Assembly: GCF_023823125.1 (NCBI RefSeq)
Contig: NZ_CP090949.1
Location: 1,822,001-1,886,000, forward strand
Length of the DNA: 64,000 nt
Direction of reading: 5' to 3'
DNA from: Erythrobacter aurantius
GTDB taxonomy: Bacteria > Pseudomonadota > Alphaproteobacteria > Sphingomonadales > Sphingomonadaceae
The notes under the pieces are model-generated. The model ran no database searches. It was not told the origin of the DNA and saw nothing but the letters and a program-made list of their open reading frames with translations. Positions 45,717-54,900 of the stretch are shown piece by piece (position 1 is the first letter of the stretch; each line of letters begins with the position of its first letter). The position numbers and the translations under genes are program-made.

Positions 45717-47119
45717 GCCGTCTGGTCGTCATTTCGAACCGCGTCGCTGTTCCCAAAGCGCGCGGTGTTGCCGGTGCACAGGGCGGACTTGCGGGCGCGC
45801 TCAACGCCGCGCTGAAGGACCGTGGCGGGGTCTGGTTCGGGTGGTCCGGGCAGGAAAGCGAAGACCGCACCGGCAATATGGACCTGCAACGCAATGACGG
45901 GGTGACGACAGCGACCATCGACCTGTCGCCGCGCGACGTGGGCGAATATTACAATGGGTACGCCAATTCCACTTTGTGGCCGCTGTTTCATTATCGCATC
46001 GATCTTGCCCGGTTCGAACAGCGGACCGGCGAAGGCTACGAACGGGTCAATGATCGCTTTGCCACCAGCGTCCTGCCGCTGATCGAGGCGGACGATCTGG
46101 TCTGGGTTCACGATTATCACCTGATCCCGCTGGGAGAGCGATTGCGGGCGCGCGGGGTGGAAAACCGCATCGGCTTTTTCCTCCACACACCGTGGCCTCC
46201 GACCCGGCTTTTGACCTCGCTCCCCTATCACGAGCGGCTTGTGCGCACGATGCTGGCCTATGACCTGATAGGGTTCCAGACGACCGAGTGGCTATCGAGC
46301 TTTGTCCATTATTGCGAAACGGAACTGGGCGCGCAGGTTGATCGCGAAACCGGTCGCATAGACTTTGAAGGGCGAACGGTGATTGCCCGCGCTTATCCCA
46401 TCGGAATCGATTGGGATCACTTCAGCGCGCTTGGTGAAACCGAGGAGGCAAAGGCGGCGGAGCAGCGCTTCCTTGCTTCCATCCGGGGAAGAACCGGGAT
46501 GATTGGTGTCGACCGGCTCGACTACTCCAAAGGGCTTCCTGAACGGATCGACGGTATCGGACGCTTCTTTGACGAGCATCCAGAAAGGGTGCGCGATCTG
46601 GTGTTCATCCAGATTGCTCCACCTAGCCGGGAGGATGTCGAAAGCTACCAGAAGATCCGGGCTGAGCTGGAGCGCAAGACCGGCCAGATCAACGGAGCCC
46701 GCTCCGAAGTCGATATCGTTCCGATCCGCTATGTGAACCACGGCTACAGCCATTCCGAGCTTTACGGATTTTTCCGGGCGGCCAAGATCGGGCTGGTTTC
46801 GCCTTTGCGCGACGGCATGAACCTCGTGGCAAAGGAATATGTCGCGGCTCAGGATCCGGAAGACCCGGGCGTGCTGATCCTTTCCGAGTTTGCCGGCGCC
46901 GCCCATCAACTTGGCCTCGAGGGGCCGAACGGCAAGGATGGAGGAGCCGTGCTGGTCAATCCGCACAGCCCCGATGTGCTCGCCAGTGCGATCCGAAGGG
47001 CATTGGACATGCCGCTGGAAGAACGAAAGCGCCGGTATCAGGCGATGATCGGCACTGTTCGCGACGACAATGTCCGCGCCTGGACCACCAGTTTCTGCAA
47101 CGATCTGGCTGCTGGCTAG
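45713..47119 (+). CDS. otsA: Trehalose-6-phosphate synthase
   Basis: A 468-residue GT20 enzyme: WVHDYHLIPLGERL near 131, RLDYSKGLPERIDG near 266 and RDGMNLVAKEYVA near 366, the UDP-glucose/glucose-6-phosphate binding motifs. It overlaps the GH15 gene by 4 nt and, at its end, the opposite response-regulator gene by 4 nt. Makes trehalose 6-phosphate for stress protection. Confidence 0.92.
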   Translation: MSRLVVISNRVAVPKARGVAGAQGGLAGALNAALKDRGGVWFGWSGQESEDRTGNMDLQRNDGVTTATIDLSPRDVGEYYNGYANSTLWPLFHYRIDLARFEQRTGEGYERVNDRFATSVLPLIEADDLVWVHDYHLIPLGERLRARGVENRIGFFLHTPWPPTRLLTSLPYHERLVRTMLAYDLIGFQTTEWLSSFVHYCETELGAQVDRETGRIDFEGRTVIARAYPIGIDWDHFSALGETEEAKAAEQRFLASIRGRTGMIGVDRLDYSKGLPERIDGIGRFFDEHPERVRDLVFIQIAPPSREDVESYQKIRAELERKTGQINGARSEVDIVPIRYVNHGYSHSELYGFFRAAKIGLVSPLRDGMNLVAKEYVAAQDPEDPGVLILSEFAGAAHQLGLEGPNGKDGGAVLVNPHSPDVLASAIRRALDMPLEERKRRYQAMIGTVRDDNVRAWTTSFCNDLAAG

Positions 47120-47577
47120 ACGAAGCGGCGAGGAGCGGCAGGCACCTCTCGCACGATCCCAGCGCTTTGGGCGAGATGGGTCTTCAATTCCGTATGCTTG
47201 GGCTTGTCGCTGCGCTTGGCCAGCACGCGTTGGACACGGGAAGTAAGCCCGCGCGGGTCGAAAGGCTTGCGAATGAAGTCCTGTGCGCCCGCATAGATCG
47301 CCTGTTCTTCGTCCTGAGCGCCGTTCATCGAAGTGAACATGATCACCGGCAGATCATAGAAGTCGGGCGAGCACCGCAATTTCCGCAACATGGTAACGCC
47401 GGAGGTGCCCGGCATATCCTGATCCAGCAGCATAAGGTCGGGACGCTTTCGGGCCAGCAGCCTCCAGGCTGCATCAGCGCTGGTCACCCAGCCGCAGGCG
47501 TGACCTGCATCGATCAGCACCTGCGAGGCGAGTTCGGCGATCAGTTCATCATCATCGGCAATCAGGATATGGGCCAT
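47116..47577 (-). CDS. Single-domain response regulator
   Basis: A 153-residue receiver-domain protein: ADDDE at residues 7-11, phosphoacceptor Asp52 (LMLLDQDMPG), Thr/Ser near VIMFTS, Lys in FIRKPFD. The C-terminal 35 residues are basic and helical without a DNA-binding domain. Lacks a kinase partner nearby. Convergent with otsA. Confidence 0.85.
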   Translation of the reverse strand: MAHILIADDDELIAELASQVLIDAGHACGWVTSADAAWRLLARKRPDLMLLDQDMPGTSGVTMLRKLRCSPDFYDLPVIMFTSMNGAQDEEQAIYAGAQDFIRKPFDPRGLTSRVQRVLAKRSDKPKHTELKTHLAQSAGIVREVPAAPRRFV

Positions 47578-47725
47578 GGGGTACCGTCTGAAATCAGGTT
47601 TGGGGACTGAAGGAGCGAAACGATCCTTAACTCCGGATTCACCAATCCGCGCTTTTTCCTCGTCTCCGCACCTCTACCTAACGGCCGATCGGTAAGCGGG
47701 TTGCGGCAGGCCCGGAGCGCTGCCA

Positions 47726-48529
47726 GTGATGCGGGCGATGATTCGACACACTCCAGCCGATCCGTTCATCCCGACCGAGGGTATTCACAATCTGCGCGAT
47801 TACGGCGGCTATGCTGCTGCTGACGGGGCAAGGGTAAAGATCGGACTGCTGTTCCGATCCGGCCAGCACATGGAAGCCAGCGATGGCGATCTCGAAACGA
47901 TCCGCGCGCTCGACATCCGTACTATCATCGATCTGCGCGGCACCAGCGAGCGTACGAATTTCCCCTGCCGGCGGTATGAGGCATTCGAAGCCGATGTCAT
48001 TGCCTATGACGGCGAGACCAGCAATTCGCCCCCTCACGAAGGTGGCGGCGGCAAAGTGGAAATGACCCCGCAAAAGGCACGCGAACGAATGCTCGCGGTT
48101 TATACAAGGATGCCCGTAAACCCCGCGATGATCGACATGTTCGCTCGTTATTTCAAATCCTTGTCGGATCGCGATGGCGGCAATCTGGTGCATTGTTTCG
48201 CGGGCAAGGACCGCACCGGGATCGCCGCCAGTCTGCTGCTGCATGTGCTTGGCGTTCACAAGGACGATATCGTCGCCGAATTCCTGCGGACCAATGATGC
48301 GCCCACGCAGCACATTCTGGAACGGCAGTCGCTGCCACGCATGGAAGCCCATTACGGGAAGATCGAACCCGATGCGCTGCGCAACGTGATGGGCGTGCTG
48401 CCCGAATATATCGAAACCTACTGGAACGAGGTCACCCGCGATCACGGATCGATCGATGCCTATCTTGCGCAAAGATTAGGTGTGGATGAGACAAGGAAAG
48501 CTCGCCTGAGGGAACGCCTGTTGACGTGA
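47726..48529 (+). CDS. Tyrosine/dual-specificity protein phosphatase
   Basis: A 267-residue protein of the MptpB-like phosphatase family: NLRDYGGY near the N-terminus and the P-loop HCFAGKDRTG near 155, where HCxxGKDRT is the variant signature with the nucleophilic Cys. GTG 47726 lies 8 nt after GGAG; ATG 47729 and 47738 are alternatives. Lies upstream of trxB, same strand. Confidence 0.85.
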   Translation: MMRAMIRHTPADPFIPTEGIHNLRDYGGYAAADGARVKIGLLFRSGQHMEASDGDLETIRALDIRTIIDLRGTSERTNFPCRRYEAFEADVIAYDGETSNSPPHEGGGGKVEMTPQKARERMLAVYTRMPVNPAMIDMFARYFKSLSDRDGGNLVHCFAGKDRTGIAASLLLHVLGVHKDDIVAEFLRTNDAPTQHILERQSLPRMEAHYGKIEPDALRNVMGVLPEYIETYWNEVTRDHGSIDAYLAQRLGVDETRKARLRERLLT

Positions 48530-48585
48530 CAAGCAGGGCTTAGCGTCCCATATCGCGGGCTCAACGACACTGAAGAGTATTCAAC

Positions 48586-49563
48586 ATGGCTACTACCCAC
48601 CGCACCAAGATGCTGATCATCGGATCAGGCCCGGCCGGATATAGCGCCGCCATTTATGCCGCGCGCGCGATGCTGGAACCGATCGTGGTTCAGGGGCTGC
48701 AACCTGGCGGCCAGCTTACCATCACCACCGATGTCGAAAACTATCCCGGCTTTCGTGATGTGGTGCAGGGCCCGTGGCTGATGGAAGAGATGAAGGCTCA
48801 GGCCGAGCATGTCGGCACGCGCATGATGTACGACATTATCACCGAGGTCGATTTCGAAGGCGGCTCGCCTTTTCGTGCGGTTGGCGACAGCGGCGACGAA
48901 TACATTGCCGACACTATCGTGATTGCCACCGGAGCACAGGCCAAATGGCTCGGCGTACCGGGAGAGGTCGAACTGGGCGGCAAGGGGGTATCGGCCTGTG
49001 CGACCTGCGACGGCTTTTTCTACCGCGGCAAGAAGGTGGCGGTAATCGGCGGGGGCAACACCGCCGTCGAAGAAGCCCTCTATCTCACCAACCATTCCGA
49101 CGATGTGACTCTGATCCACCGCCGCGATGAGCTTCGCGCCGAGAAGATCCTGCAGGAACGCCTCTTCAAGAGCCCCAAGATTTCGACCTTGTGGAACAAG
49201 AGCGTGACCAGCTTCCAGCCGGGCGAAGACGGCACGCTGGGCCATCTGGTGCTGGAGGACACGCAAACCGGCGAGACTTCGACTTTGGAAGTCGATGGCG
49301 CATTTGTCGCGATCGGCCATGCGCCGGCGACGGAACTGTTCAAGGGCAAGCTGCCGATGGATGACAGCGGCTATCTGCTGACCGAGCCGGGCACGCCCAA
49401 AACTGTGATTCCGGGTGTGTTTGCCGCCGGCGACGTGACCGATCACGTCTATCGTCAGGCCGTGACGGCGGCAGGCATGGGCTGCATGGCCGCGCTGGAT
49501 GGCGAGCGTTTTCTGGCGACCCTAGAGGAATCCCGCGAGGAAGCGGTTGAAGCGGCGGAGTAA
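48586..49563 (+). CDS. trxB: Thioredoxin reductase
   Basis: A 325-residue flavoprotein: FAD motif GSGPAGYSAA near 12, redox-active CATC at 138-141 and NADPH motif GGGNTAVEEAL near 158, then GVFAAGDVTD. Complete and typical in length. Reduces thioredoxin with NADPH. A palindrome spanning its stop (49552-49573) may terminate transcription. Confidence 0.95.
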   Translation: MATTHRTKMLIIGSGPAGYSAAIYAARAMLEPIVVQGLQPGGQLTITTDVENYPGFRDVVQGPWLMEEMKAQAEHVGTRMMYDIITEVDFEGGSPFRAVGDSGDEYIADTIVIATGAQAKWLGVPGEVELGGKGVSACATCDGFFYRGKKVAVIGGGNTAVEEALYLTNHSDDVTLIHRRDELRAEKILQERLFKSPKISTLWNKSVTSFQPGEDGTLGHLVLEDTQTGETSTLEVDGAFVAIGHAPATELFKGKLPMDDSGYLLTEPGTPKTVIPGVFAAGDVTDHVYRQAVTAAGMGCMAALDGERFLATLEESREEAVEAAE

Positions 49564-49573
49564 ACTCCGCCGC
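49552..49573. terminator. Palindrome at the trxB stop, between convergent genes
   Basis: GCGGCGGAGT (49552-49561) and ACTCCGCCGC (49564-49573) are perfect 10-bp arms with a 2-nt centre. It lies between trxB and the minus-strand MAPEG gene ending at 49583. No T-run, so termination is only likely by position. Confidence 0.5.
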
Positions 49574-49582
49574 TCCGCCAGC

Positions 49583-50008
49583 TTAGTGGAACACCGCCAT
49601 CGCCGCGTGCAGGATCAATGCGATCAGCGCGAGGCTTGAAAGCAGGAACAGCACGAAACGCACCATCACCTTGTTCGCGGTAACGTGGACGAGGCTGTGG
49701 ATCACGCGCAGGCCGACGTAAATCCAGGCGATGAAGGCATTCATGCCATCGCCTTGCCCGATGATCGCCAGCACGATTGCGACCGCGTAGAACACCGTCG
49801 GCGCTTCGTGCAGGTGATTGTAATTGTGCGCTTTCCACTGGACGCTTTGTGGCAGCTTCTGATCAAGCAGCCCTACGATCTGAGCATCGTCAGGCTGTAT
49901 TTGCGCCTTTTGCATCGCGGGGATGCGGGTGATGTACATCCACGCCCAGATGATCATCGTCCAGATCATCAGCGCGACAACGGGTTGCAAGATATCCATT
50001 CCGATCAT
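49583..50008 (-). CDS. MAPEG-family membrane protein
   Basis: A 141-residue protein with four predicted helices. MAPEG-like motif region KAHNYNHLHEAPTVFYAVAI and IYVGLRVIHSLVH resemble glutathione S-transferase/leukotriene synthase-type membrane proteins. ATG 50008 is 10 nt after GGGAG; the frame extends upstream to 50194 but is shadowed by the next MAPEG gene. Paralog of the neighbouring gene. Confidence 0.75.
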   Translation of the reverse strand: MIGMDILQPVVALMIWTMIIWAWMYITRIPAMQKAQIQPDDAQIVGLLDQKLPQSVQWKAHNYNHLHEAPTVFYAVAIVLAIIGQGDGMNAFIAWIYVGLRVIHSLVHVTANKVMVRFVLFLLSSLALIALILHAAMAVFH

Positions 50009-50025
50009 GATCTTCTGCGCTCCCT

Positions 50026-50481
50026 TTACTGCGGTGCCATGCCGGGATCGGCGAAGGCCGTGGCCATCACCGCCCTGACTGCAAGAACGATCAGCACGGT
50101 TGTGCTGGCAAGGAACAACAGGAATCGCACCGGAACCTTGTTGACCAGGATCTGCCACAGGGAATGCACGATCCTCAGGCCGACATAGACCCACGCCAAC
50201 GTCACATCGAGCGCGCCTGCACCGACAATCGCGAGGATCGCGCTGACCGCGTAGAACAGCGTGGGCTGTTCATGCAGGTGCGTGTGATTGTGCGAAGGCC
50301 AGTTGGCCTTGTCCGGGATCACGCCTTCCAGATCATTCCCGCGTGCGCCCTGCTTGGCTGCGAGCGCGGATTTGTCCTCCAGCTTGGCGATCGCGCCGAA
50401 ACGCGACGGAATGATCCACAGCAGTACGATAAGCGTCCAAACCACCAGCACGGCGGCGGGCGCGAGCATTTGTGCTTGCAT
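50026..50481 (-). CDS. MAPEG-family membrane protein (paralog)
   Basis: A 151-residue four-helix membrane protein with the same NHTHLHEQPTLFYAVSAI and VYVGLRIVHSLWQ motifs as the downstream neighbour. Tandem copies probably arose by duplication. Membrane-bound glutathione- or lipid-related functions are known for the family; this substrate is unknown. Confidence 0.75.
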   Translation of the reverse strand: MQAQMLAPAAVLVVWTLIVLLWIIPSRFGAIAKLEDKSALAAKQGARGNDLEGVIPDKANWPSHNHTHLHEQPTLFYAVSAILAIVGAGALDVTLAWVYVGLRIVHSLWQILVNKVPVRFLLFLASTTVLIVLAVRAVMATAFADPGMAPQ

Positions 50482-50549
50482 TGAGTGATCCCCTCTCTCT
50501 TTTGCCGACTAACTGCGAGAGGCGTTTGCGATTGTCAAATGCGTTTGCT

Positions 50550-51200
50550 TCAGCCGGGCATGCACAGGACGTGCAACTGGAAGTAGCCGAGCATTCCCCG
50601 CTGCGAAGTTAGCTCCATTCCCTGCGCCATGGCGATCCGCCGGGCCGCTTCGGGCAGAGTGTTGCGAGTTTCGACGTGGAATTTTGCCAGCCAGCGGTGC
50701 AGCATTCTCTCCAGCGGGCCGGGCATTCCGCCAAGGTCGCCGAAATCGACGATGTGCAATTCTCCTCCCGGTGCCAATTGCGCGGTCGCGTGAGAAACCG
50801 CAGCTTCCCAATCGGGGATCATCGAAAGCGCATAGGACAGGACGATCCGGTCAAACGTCGCTTCGCCCAGCAGTTCGAGCGGATCGAAGGAGCAGGCGTC
50901 CCCTTCGCCCAATGTAGCGCCATCACCCAAGGCCTTTCGCGCGTTCTTGAGCATCTCGGCCGAGATATCGAGCCCATAGAGCCGCACTCCCGGCCATGCC
51001 CTGCCGATCCTCCCCATGTTGCGTCCGGTTCCGCAAGCGATCTCAAGCACGCGCATTCCGGGCTTTGCGTCCAGCCCGTCAATCAGTGTGTCGCGTCCGA
51101 ACAGGTAGTATTTGCGCGTCAGATCATAGATGTGGCGCTGGCCCTTGTAGACGCTGTCCATCAGCGCCGCGTGAGGGGTGGGGGCAGCTCCTGTTGCCAT
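50550..51200 (-). CDS. btaB: Betaine-lipid N-methyltransferase
   Basis: A 216-residue class I SAM methyltransferase (VLEIACGTGRNMG near 50; LYGLDISAEML; IVLSYALSMI). Adjacent to btaA, with ATG 51200 sharing one base with its stop. In BtaB the headgroup amine of diacylglycerylhomoserine is trimethylated to DGTS. A longer in-frame start at 51428 falls inside btaA. Confidence 0.85.
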   Translation of the reverse strand: MATGAAPTPHAALMDSVYKGQRHIYDLTRKYYLFGRDTLIDGLDAKPGMRVLEIACGTGRNMGRIGRAWPGVRLYGLDISAEMLKNARKALGDGATLGEGDACSFDPLELLGEATFDRIVLSYALSMIPDWEAAVSHATAQLAPGGELHIVDFGDLGGMPGPLERMLHRWLAKFHVETRNTLPEAARRIAMAQGMELTSQRGMLGYFQLHVLCMPG

Positions 51201-52414
51201 CACGCCAGCTCGTAAAGGTGGACGCCGCCATAGATCGAGGAGCGGTCGCGCGCAGTCAGGTCCGCCGATGTCTCCTCCAGATACCGCCATTTCGACAGGA
51301 TCGCATCGTCCAGCCTTCCGGGCAGCAGGCTTGGCTCGGCAGCCGTCCGGAACAGCACCCGCGCACCGGGCCGGGCAGCGCGGGTGATACGGGTCCATAG
51401 TTCGTCGAGCTGGGCGTTGTTCATCCAATCCTGCGCATCGAGCAGTACGAACCGGTCAAGCGATGCCTCCTCCCGCTCGCCGATCCAATGCACCATGTTG
51501 GCGCGCACCACATCGAGCCGGTCAATCCGCTCGCGCATGATCTCCCAGTTCTGGCGCTGGAGATAGGGTGGCAGGGGCGCGTCTTCCTTGCGGTCGTAAC
51601 CCCGGCCGAATGCCTGCCACGCGAAGTAGTTGTCCTTGATCTCGAAGTCGCAGGCGAGCTTCTCCAGCCGCCGTCGCAGCACTTCAGCCATCCGCTCGTC
51701 ACCGGCCAACTCGTCAAACTGGGCGGGCGGGATGCCGAGGCCGAACAGCGAGGCGGGTTGATCGGTCAGCCAGCGGATGAACTTCTTGTCGAAGACCGGT
51801 GCCAGCTCTTTCTCGAACACCTCGCGCTGTTCTTCCAGCGTTTCGGCTTTGAGCAGCTTTGACAGGTCGATCTTGTACAGCTTGGCAAACAGGTGTGCCA
51901 AACCGATGAAGTTGCCCAGCAGGCCGCGCTTGTAGAGGCCCTTGGTGAAGTAGCTGATCCGGCGCCGGCCCTTGATGTCGCGCTTTTCCCAGTACTTGCG
52001 GCTTTCCGCGTCGAGATGCGGGGCAATCATCTCCTTATAAACAGCCTTGTTTTCGGCGTGGTCGGCATGGCCGAAGAAGCGCTGGAAACGCTCGTAACTG
52101 GGCAGATGCTTGATCGCTGTGATCTTGAGCTGGCCAAGCGCCACATGTGCGCGGTTCAGGTCCACCGCCGTCACCTGCGCGGGATCGGCGATGAGATAGG
52201 ACAGCGCGTTGCAGCTGCCGCTGGCGATGCACATCACGCGGCTGTCAGGCTGGATCGCGAGGCCTTCCATGTCCACAACCGGGTCTTCCCATATCTGGGC
52301 ATAGACGAGGCCATTGAAGGCGAGGGCGAAAGCCTTGTCGAGCAGCTTGTCGCCGACCGAGGCGTCCTTGCGCACGACTGCGTCTGCGATGATGCGTTTG
52401 GGCTGCACTGTCAT
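51200..52414 (-). CDS. btaA: Diacylglycerol 3-amino-3-carboxypropyltransferase
   Basis: A 404-residue protein of the BtaA (DUF3419) family: GLVYAQIWEDPVVDMEG, MCIASGSCNALSYLIADPA (SAM site) and VDLNRAHVALGQLK. The C-terminal half contains LLDAQDWMNNAQLDELW. Together with btaB this makes the betaine lipid DGTS, which replaces phospholipids under phosphate limitation. A C9 tract lies between it and the upstream dehydratase gene. Confidence 0.9.
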   Translation of the reverse strand: MTVQPKRIIADAVVRKDASVGDKLLDKAFALAFNGLVYAQIWEDPVVDMEGLAIQPDSRVMCIASGSCNALSYLIADPAQVTAVDLNRAHVALGQLKITAIKHLPSYERFQRFFGHADHAENKAVYKEMIAPHLDAESRKYWEKRDIKGRRRISYFTKGLYKRGLLGNFIGLAHLFAKLYKIDLSKLLKAETLEEQREVFEKELAPVFDKKFIRWLTDQPASLFGLGIPPAQFDELAGDERMAEVLRRRLEKLACDFEIKDNYFAWQAFGRGYDRKEDAPLPPYLQRQNWEIMRERIDRLDVVRANMVHWIGEREEASLDRFVLLDAQDWMNNAQLDELWTRITRAARPGARVLFRTAAEPSLLPGRLDDAILSKWRYLEETSADLTARDRSSIYGGVHLYELA

Positions 52415-52446
52415 GTCCGGGGCGTGTCCTTAGGGGGGGGGCGGGA

Positions 52447-53460
52447 TCAGACGCCCGACATATTGCCGCTGCGTGTCGGCAATGTGACGGTATCCACAGA
52501 TGCATCGCCGCCCGTGATCGTTTCGGCGAAGCGGGCGGGATCGGCGTTGCCCCCGGTCAGCATGATCACGGTATCCGCATCCACCGGCACCTTGCCCGCC
52601 AGCGCCGCCGCCAGCGCCGCCGCGCCGCCCGGTTCGATCACCATGCGAAGGTTGGCAAAAGCCCATCGCTGCGCCGTCCGCACCTCCGCATCGGAGACGC
52701 TGACGCCTGGCTCCGCGCGGCCATGCAGCACGTCAAGGTTGATTGCCTTGGTCGCGTTGGGTTGCAGAGCATCGCAGATCGTCTTGGGCGCATCGGGCGC
52801 GGCGTGGACGATTTCTCCCGCCGTCAACGCCTGGCCGACCATGTCCCAGCCTTCGGGTTCGACCACGTGGATCGCGCTGTTGGGGCAAGCCAGAGCCAGC
52901 CCCGCCGCGAGCCCTCCGCCGCCGCAGCACACGATGAAGCGCGACGGCGCATGGCCCATTTGCGCGGTCGCTTCGATCCCGGCGCTGCCTTGCCCTTCGA
53001 TCACCCACGAATCGCCAAAGGCATGAACGAGCGTGCCGCCGTTCTCCGCGATCAGGCTTGCCGCCACTTCGTCGCGGTCTTCTCCGGGCCGCTCGTACAG
53101 CACAATGTCTGCGCCCAACGCGCGAGTGTTCGCCAGCTTCACCTGCGGCGCGTCGCGGGGCATCACGATTGTCGCGGCGATACCCAGCCGCTTCGCCGCC
53201 CATGCGACGCCCTGCGCGTGATTGCCCGAAGACACGGCGACAACGCCGCCCTTGCGGCCCTCTTCGTCGAGGCAGGAAAGCCGCCACCAGCCGCCCCTGA
53301 TCTTGAACGCGCCGATGGGTTGCAGGTTCTCCGCCTTGACCCAGCAGCCCGTGCCGTTGATCTCCACCGGCAACAGCGGGGTGGGGGGCAGGATAGCGGC
53401 GATGCTGTCTGCGGCGGCGATCACGCCTGCCTGAGTCGGTTTGCGGATGCTGTCCTTCAT
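52447..53460 (-). CDS. Threonine/serine dehydratase-like PLP enzyme
   Basis: A 337-residue fold II PLP enzyme: active Lys in AFKIRGG, VSSGNHAQGVAWA phosphate-binding loop and GGGGLAAGLALA. Matches threonine ammonia-lyase / threo-3-hydroxyaspartate dehydratase families without the C-terminal regulatory domain of IlvA. ATG 53460 is correct; the long open frame upstream to 54969 is an antisense extension. Probably co-transcribed with btaA, though the link to lipid synthesis is unclear. Confidence 0.8.
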   Translation of the reverse strand: MKDSIRKPTQAGVIAAADSIAAILPPTPLLPVEINGTGCWVKAENLQPIGAFKIRGGWWRLSCLDEEGRKGGVVAVSSGNHAQGVAWAAKRLGIAATIVMPRDAPQVKLANTRALGADIVLYERPGEDRDEVAASLIAENGGTLVHAFGDSWVIEGQGSAGIEATAQMGHAPSRFIVCCGGGGLAAGLALACPNSAIHVVEPEGWDMVGQALTAGEIVHAAPDAPKTICDALQPNATKAINLDVLHGRAEPGVSVSDAEVRTAQRWAFANLRMVIEPGGAAALAAALAGKVPVDADTVIMLTGGNADPARFAETITGGDASVDTVTLPTRSGNMSGV

Positions 53461-53477
53461 GAGTGAATCCCTACAGG

Positions 53478-53495
53478 ATGGAACACATGGAACAC
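53478..53495. repeat. Tandem 9-bp repeat before the dehydratase gene
   Basis: ATGGAACAC occurs twice without spacer (53478-53486, 53487-53495). On the coding strand it lies about 18 nt before the dehydratase start, near its likely RBS/promoter. May be a regulator site. Confidence 0.5.
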
Positions 53496-53688
53496 AGTCC
53501 TGGAGGAAAAAACTCCGGGGTTGGCGGGACCGGCAATGGAGCCATGGGCAAGGCGGTGGAGGGAAAGAATTGCGACCATCACCGCGATATACAATCTGCA
53601 CTCGGCGTAGGAAATCGCGGATCGATTGAGCCTTCCCGTGCATTGCCCTAATGCGCGCATCAGATTCGAATTCGAAAGGTTGATTGTT

Positions 53689-54900
53689 ATGTCGAAAGTG
53701 CTGGTAATCGGGGCAGGCGGCGTCAGCAGCGTTTGCGTCCACAAGATGGCGATGAATGCGGATATCTTCCCCGACATCCATCTCGCCAGCCGCACCAAAT
53801 CGAAATGCGATGCCATCGCCGCCAGCGTGAAGCAGCGCACCGGGGTCGATATCAAGACTTACGAGATCGACGCCGAGGAAGTCCCGGCGATGATCAACCT
53901 GATCAAGAAGGTCGAGGCGACACTCGTCGTCAACCTCGCGCTGCCGTATCAGGATTTGCCGATAATGGATGCGTGCCTTGCTGCCGGTGTCGATTACCTC
54001 GACACCGCCAATTATGAGCCCAAGGACGAGGCAAAGTTCGAATACAAGTGGCAGTGGGCCTATCATGATCGCTTCAAGGAAGCGGGGCTGATGGCGCTGC
54101 TGGGTTCGGGTTTCGATCCAGGCGTGACCAGCGTTTTCACCATGTGGCTGAAGAAGCACAAACTGAAGACGATCCGCCAGCTCGACATCCTCGATTGCAA
54201 CGGCGGCGATCACGGTCAGCATTTCGCCACCAACTTCAACCCGGAAATCAACATCCGCGAAGTGACTGCGCCCGCGCGTCATTGGGAAAACGGCGAGTGG
54301 GTCGAAACCCCGGCGATGCAGGTGAAGACCGAATTCGACTTTGAAGCGGTGGGCCCGAAAAACGCCTATCTGATGTATCACGAAGAGCTGGAAAGCCTCG
54401 CCAAATTTGTGCCCGAGCTTGAGCGTGCGCGTTTCTGGATGACCTTTGGCGATGCCTACATCACCCACCTCACGGTGCTGCAGAATGTCGGCATGACCAG
54501 CATCGAACCGGTGAAGTATCAGGGCAAGGAAATCATCCCCCTGCAATTCCTTGCCGCCGTGCTGCCCAAGCCTGAGACACTGGGTGAGACGACCAAGGGC
54601 AACACCAATATCGGCGTGATCGCGACGGGTGAGGCGCTCGACGGGTCGGGCGAAAAGACGTTCTACATCAATAATATCTGCAGCCACGAAGCAGCCTATG
54701 AGGAAACCGGCAATCAGGCGGTGTCCTACACCACCGGCGTCCCCGCCATGATCGGCGCGGCCATGATGGTGACCGGAAAATGGGCAGGGGACGGCGTGTT
54801 CAACATGGAAGAAATGGACCCCGATCCGTTCATGGACATGCTGAACGCGCACGGCCTGCCGTGGAAGGTCGTGGAAATGGACGGGCCGGTTTCTTTCTGA
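53689..54900 (+). CDS. Carboxynorspermidine/carboxyspermidine synthase
   Basis: A 403-residue saccharopine-dehydrogenase-fold enzyme: VLVIGAGGVSSVCVHKMAM (NAD(P) site), and LGSGFDPGVTSVF followed by DCNGGDHGQHFATNFNPEIN. This family reductively couples putrescine or diaminopropane with aspartate semialdehyde. ATG 53689 is used. It overlaps the decarboxylase gene by 1 nt (TGATG), as expected for consecutive pathway steps. Confidence 0.88.
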   Translation: MSKVLVIGAGGVSSVCVHKMAMNADIFPDIHLASRTKSKCDAIAASVKQRTGVDIKTYEIDAEEVPAMINLIKKVEATLVVNLALPYQDLPIMDACLAAGVDYLDTANYEPKDEAKFEYKWQWAYHDRFKEAGLMALLGSGFDPGVTSVFTMWLKKHKLKTIRQLDILDCNGGDHGQHFATNFNPEINIREVTAPARHWENGEWVETPAMQVKTEFDFEAVGPKNAYLMYHEELESLAKFVPELERARFWMTFGDAYITHLTVLQNVGMTSIEPVKYQGKEIIPLQFLAAVLPKPETLGETTKGNTNIGVIATGEALDGSGEKTFYINNICSHEAAYEETGNQAVSYTTGVPAMIGAAMMVTGKWAGDGVFNMEEMDPDPFMDMLNAHGLPWKVVEMDGPVSF

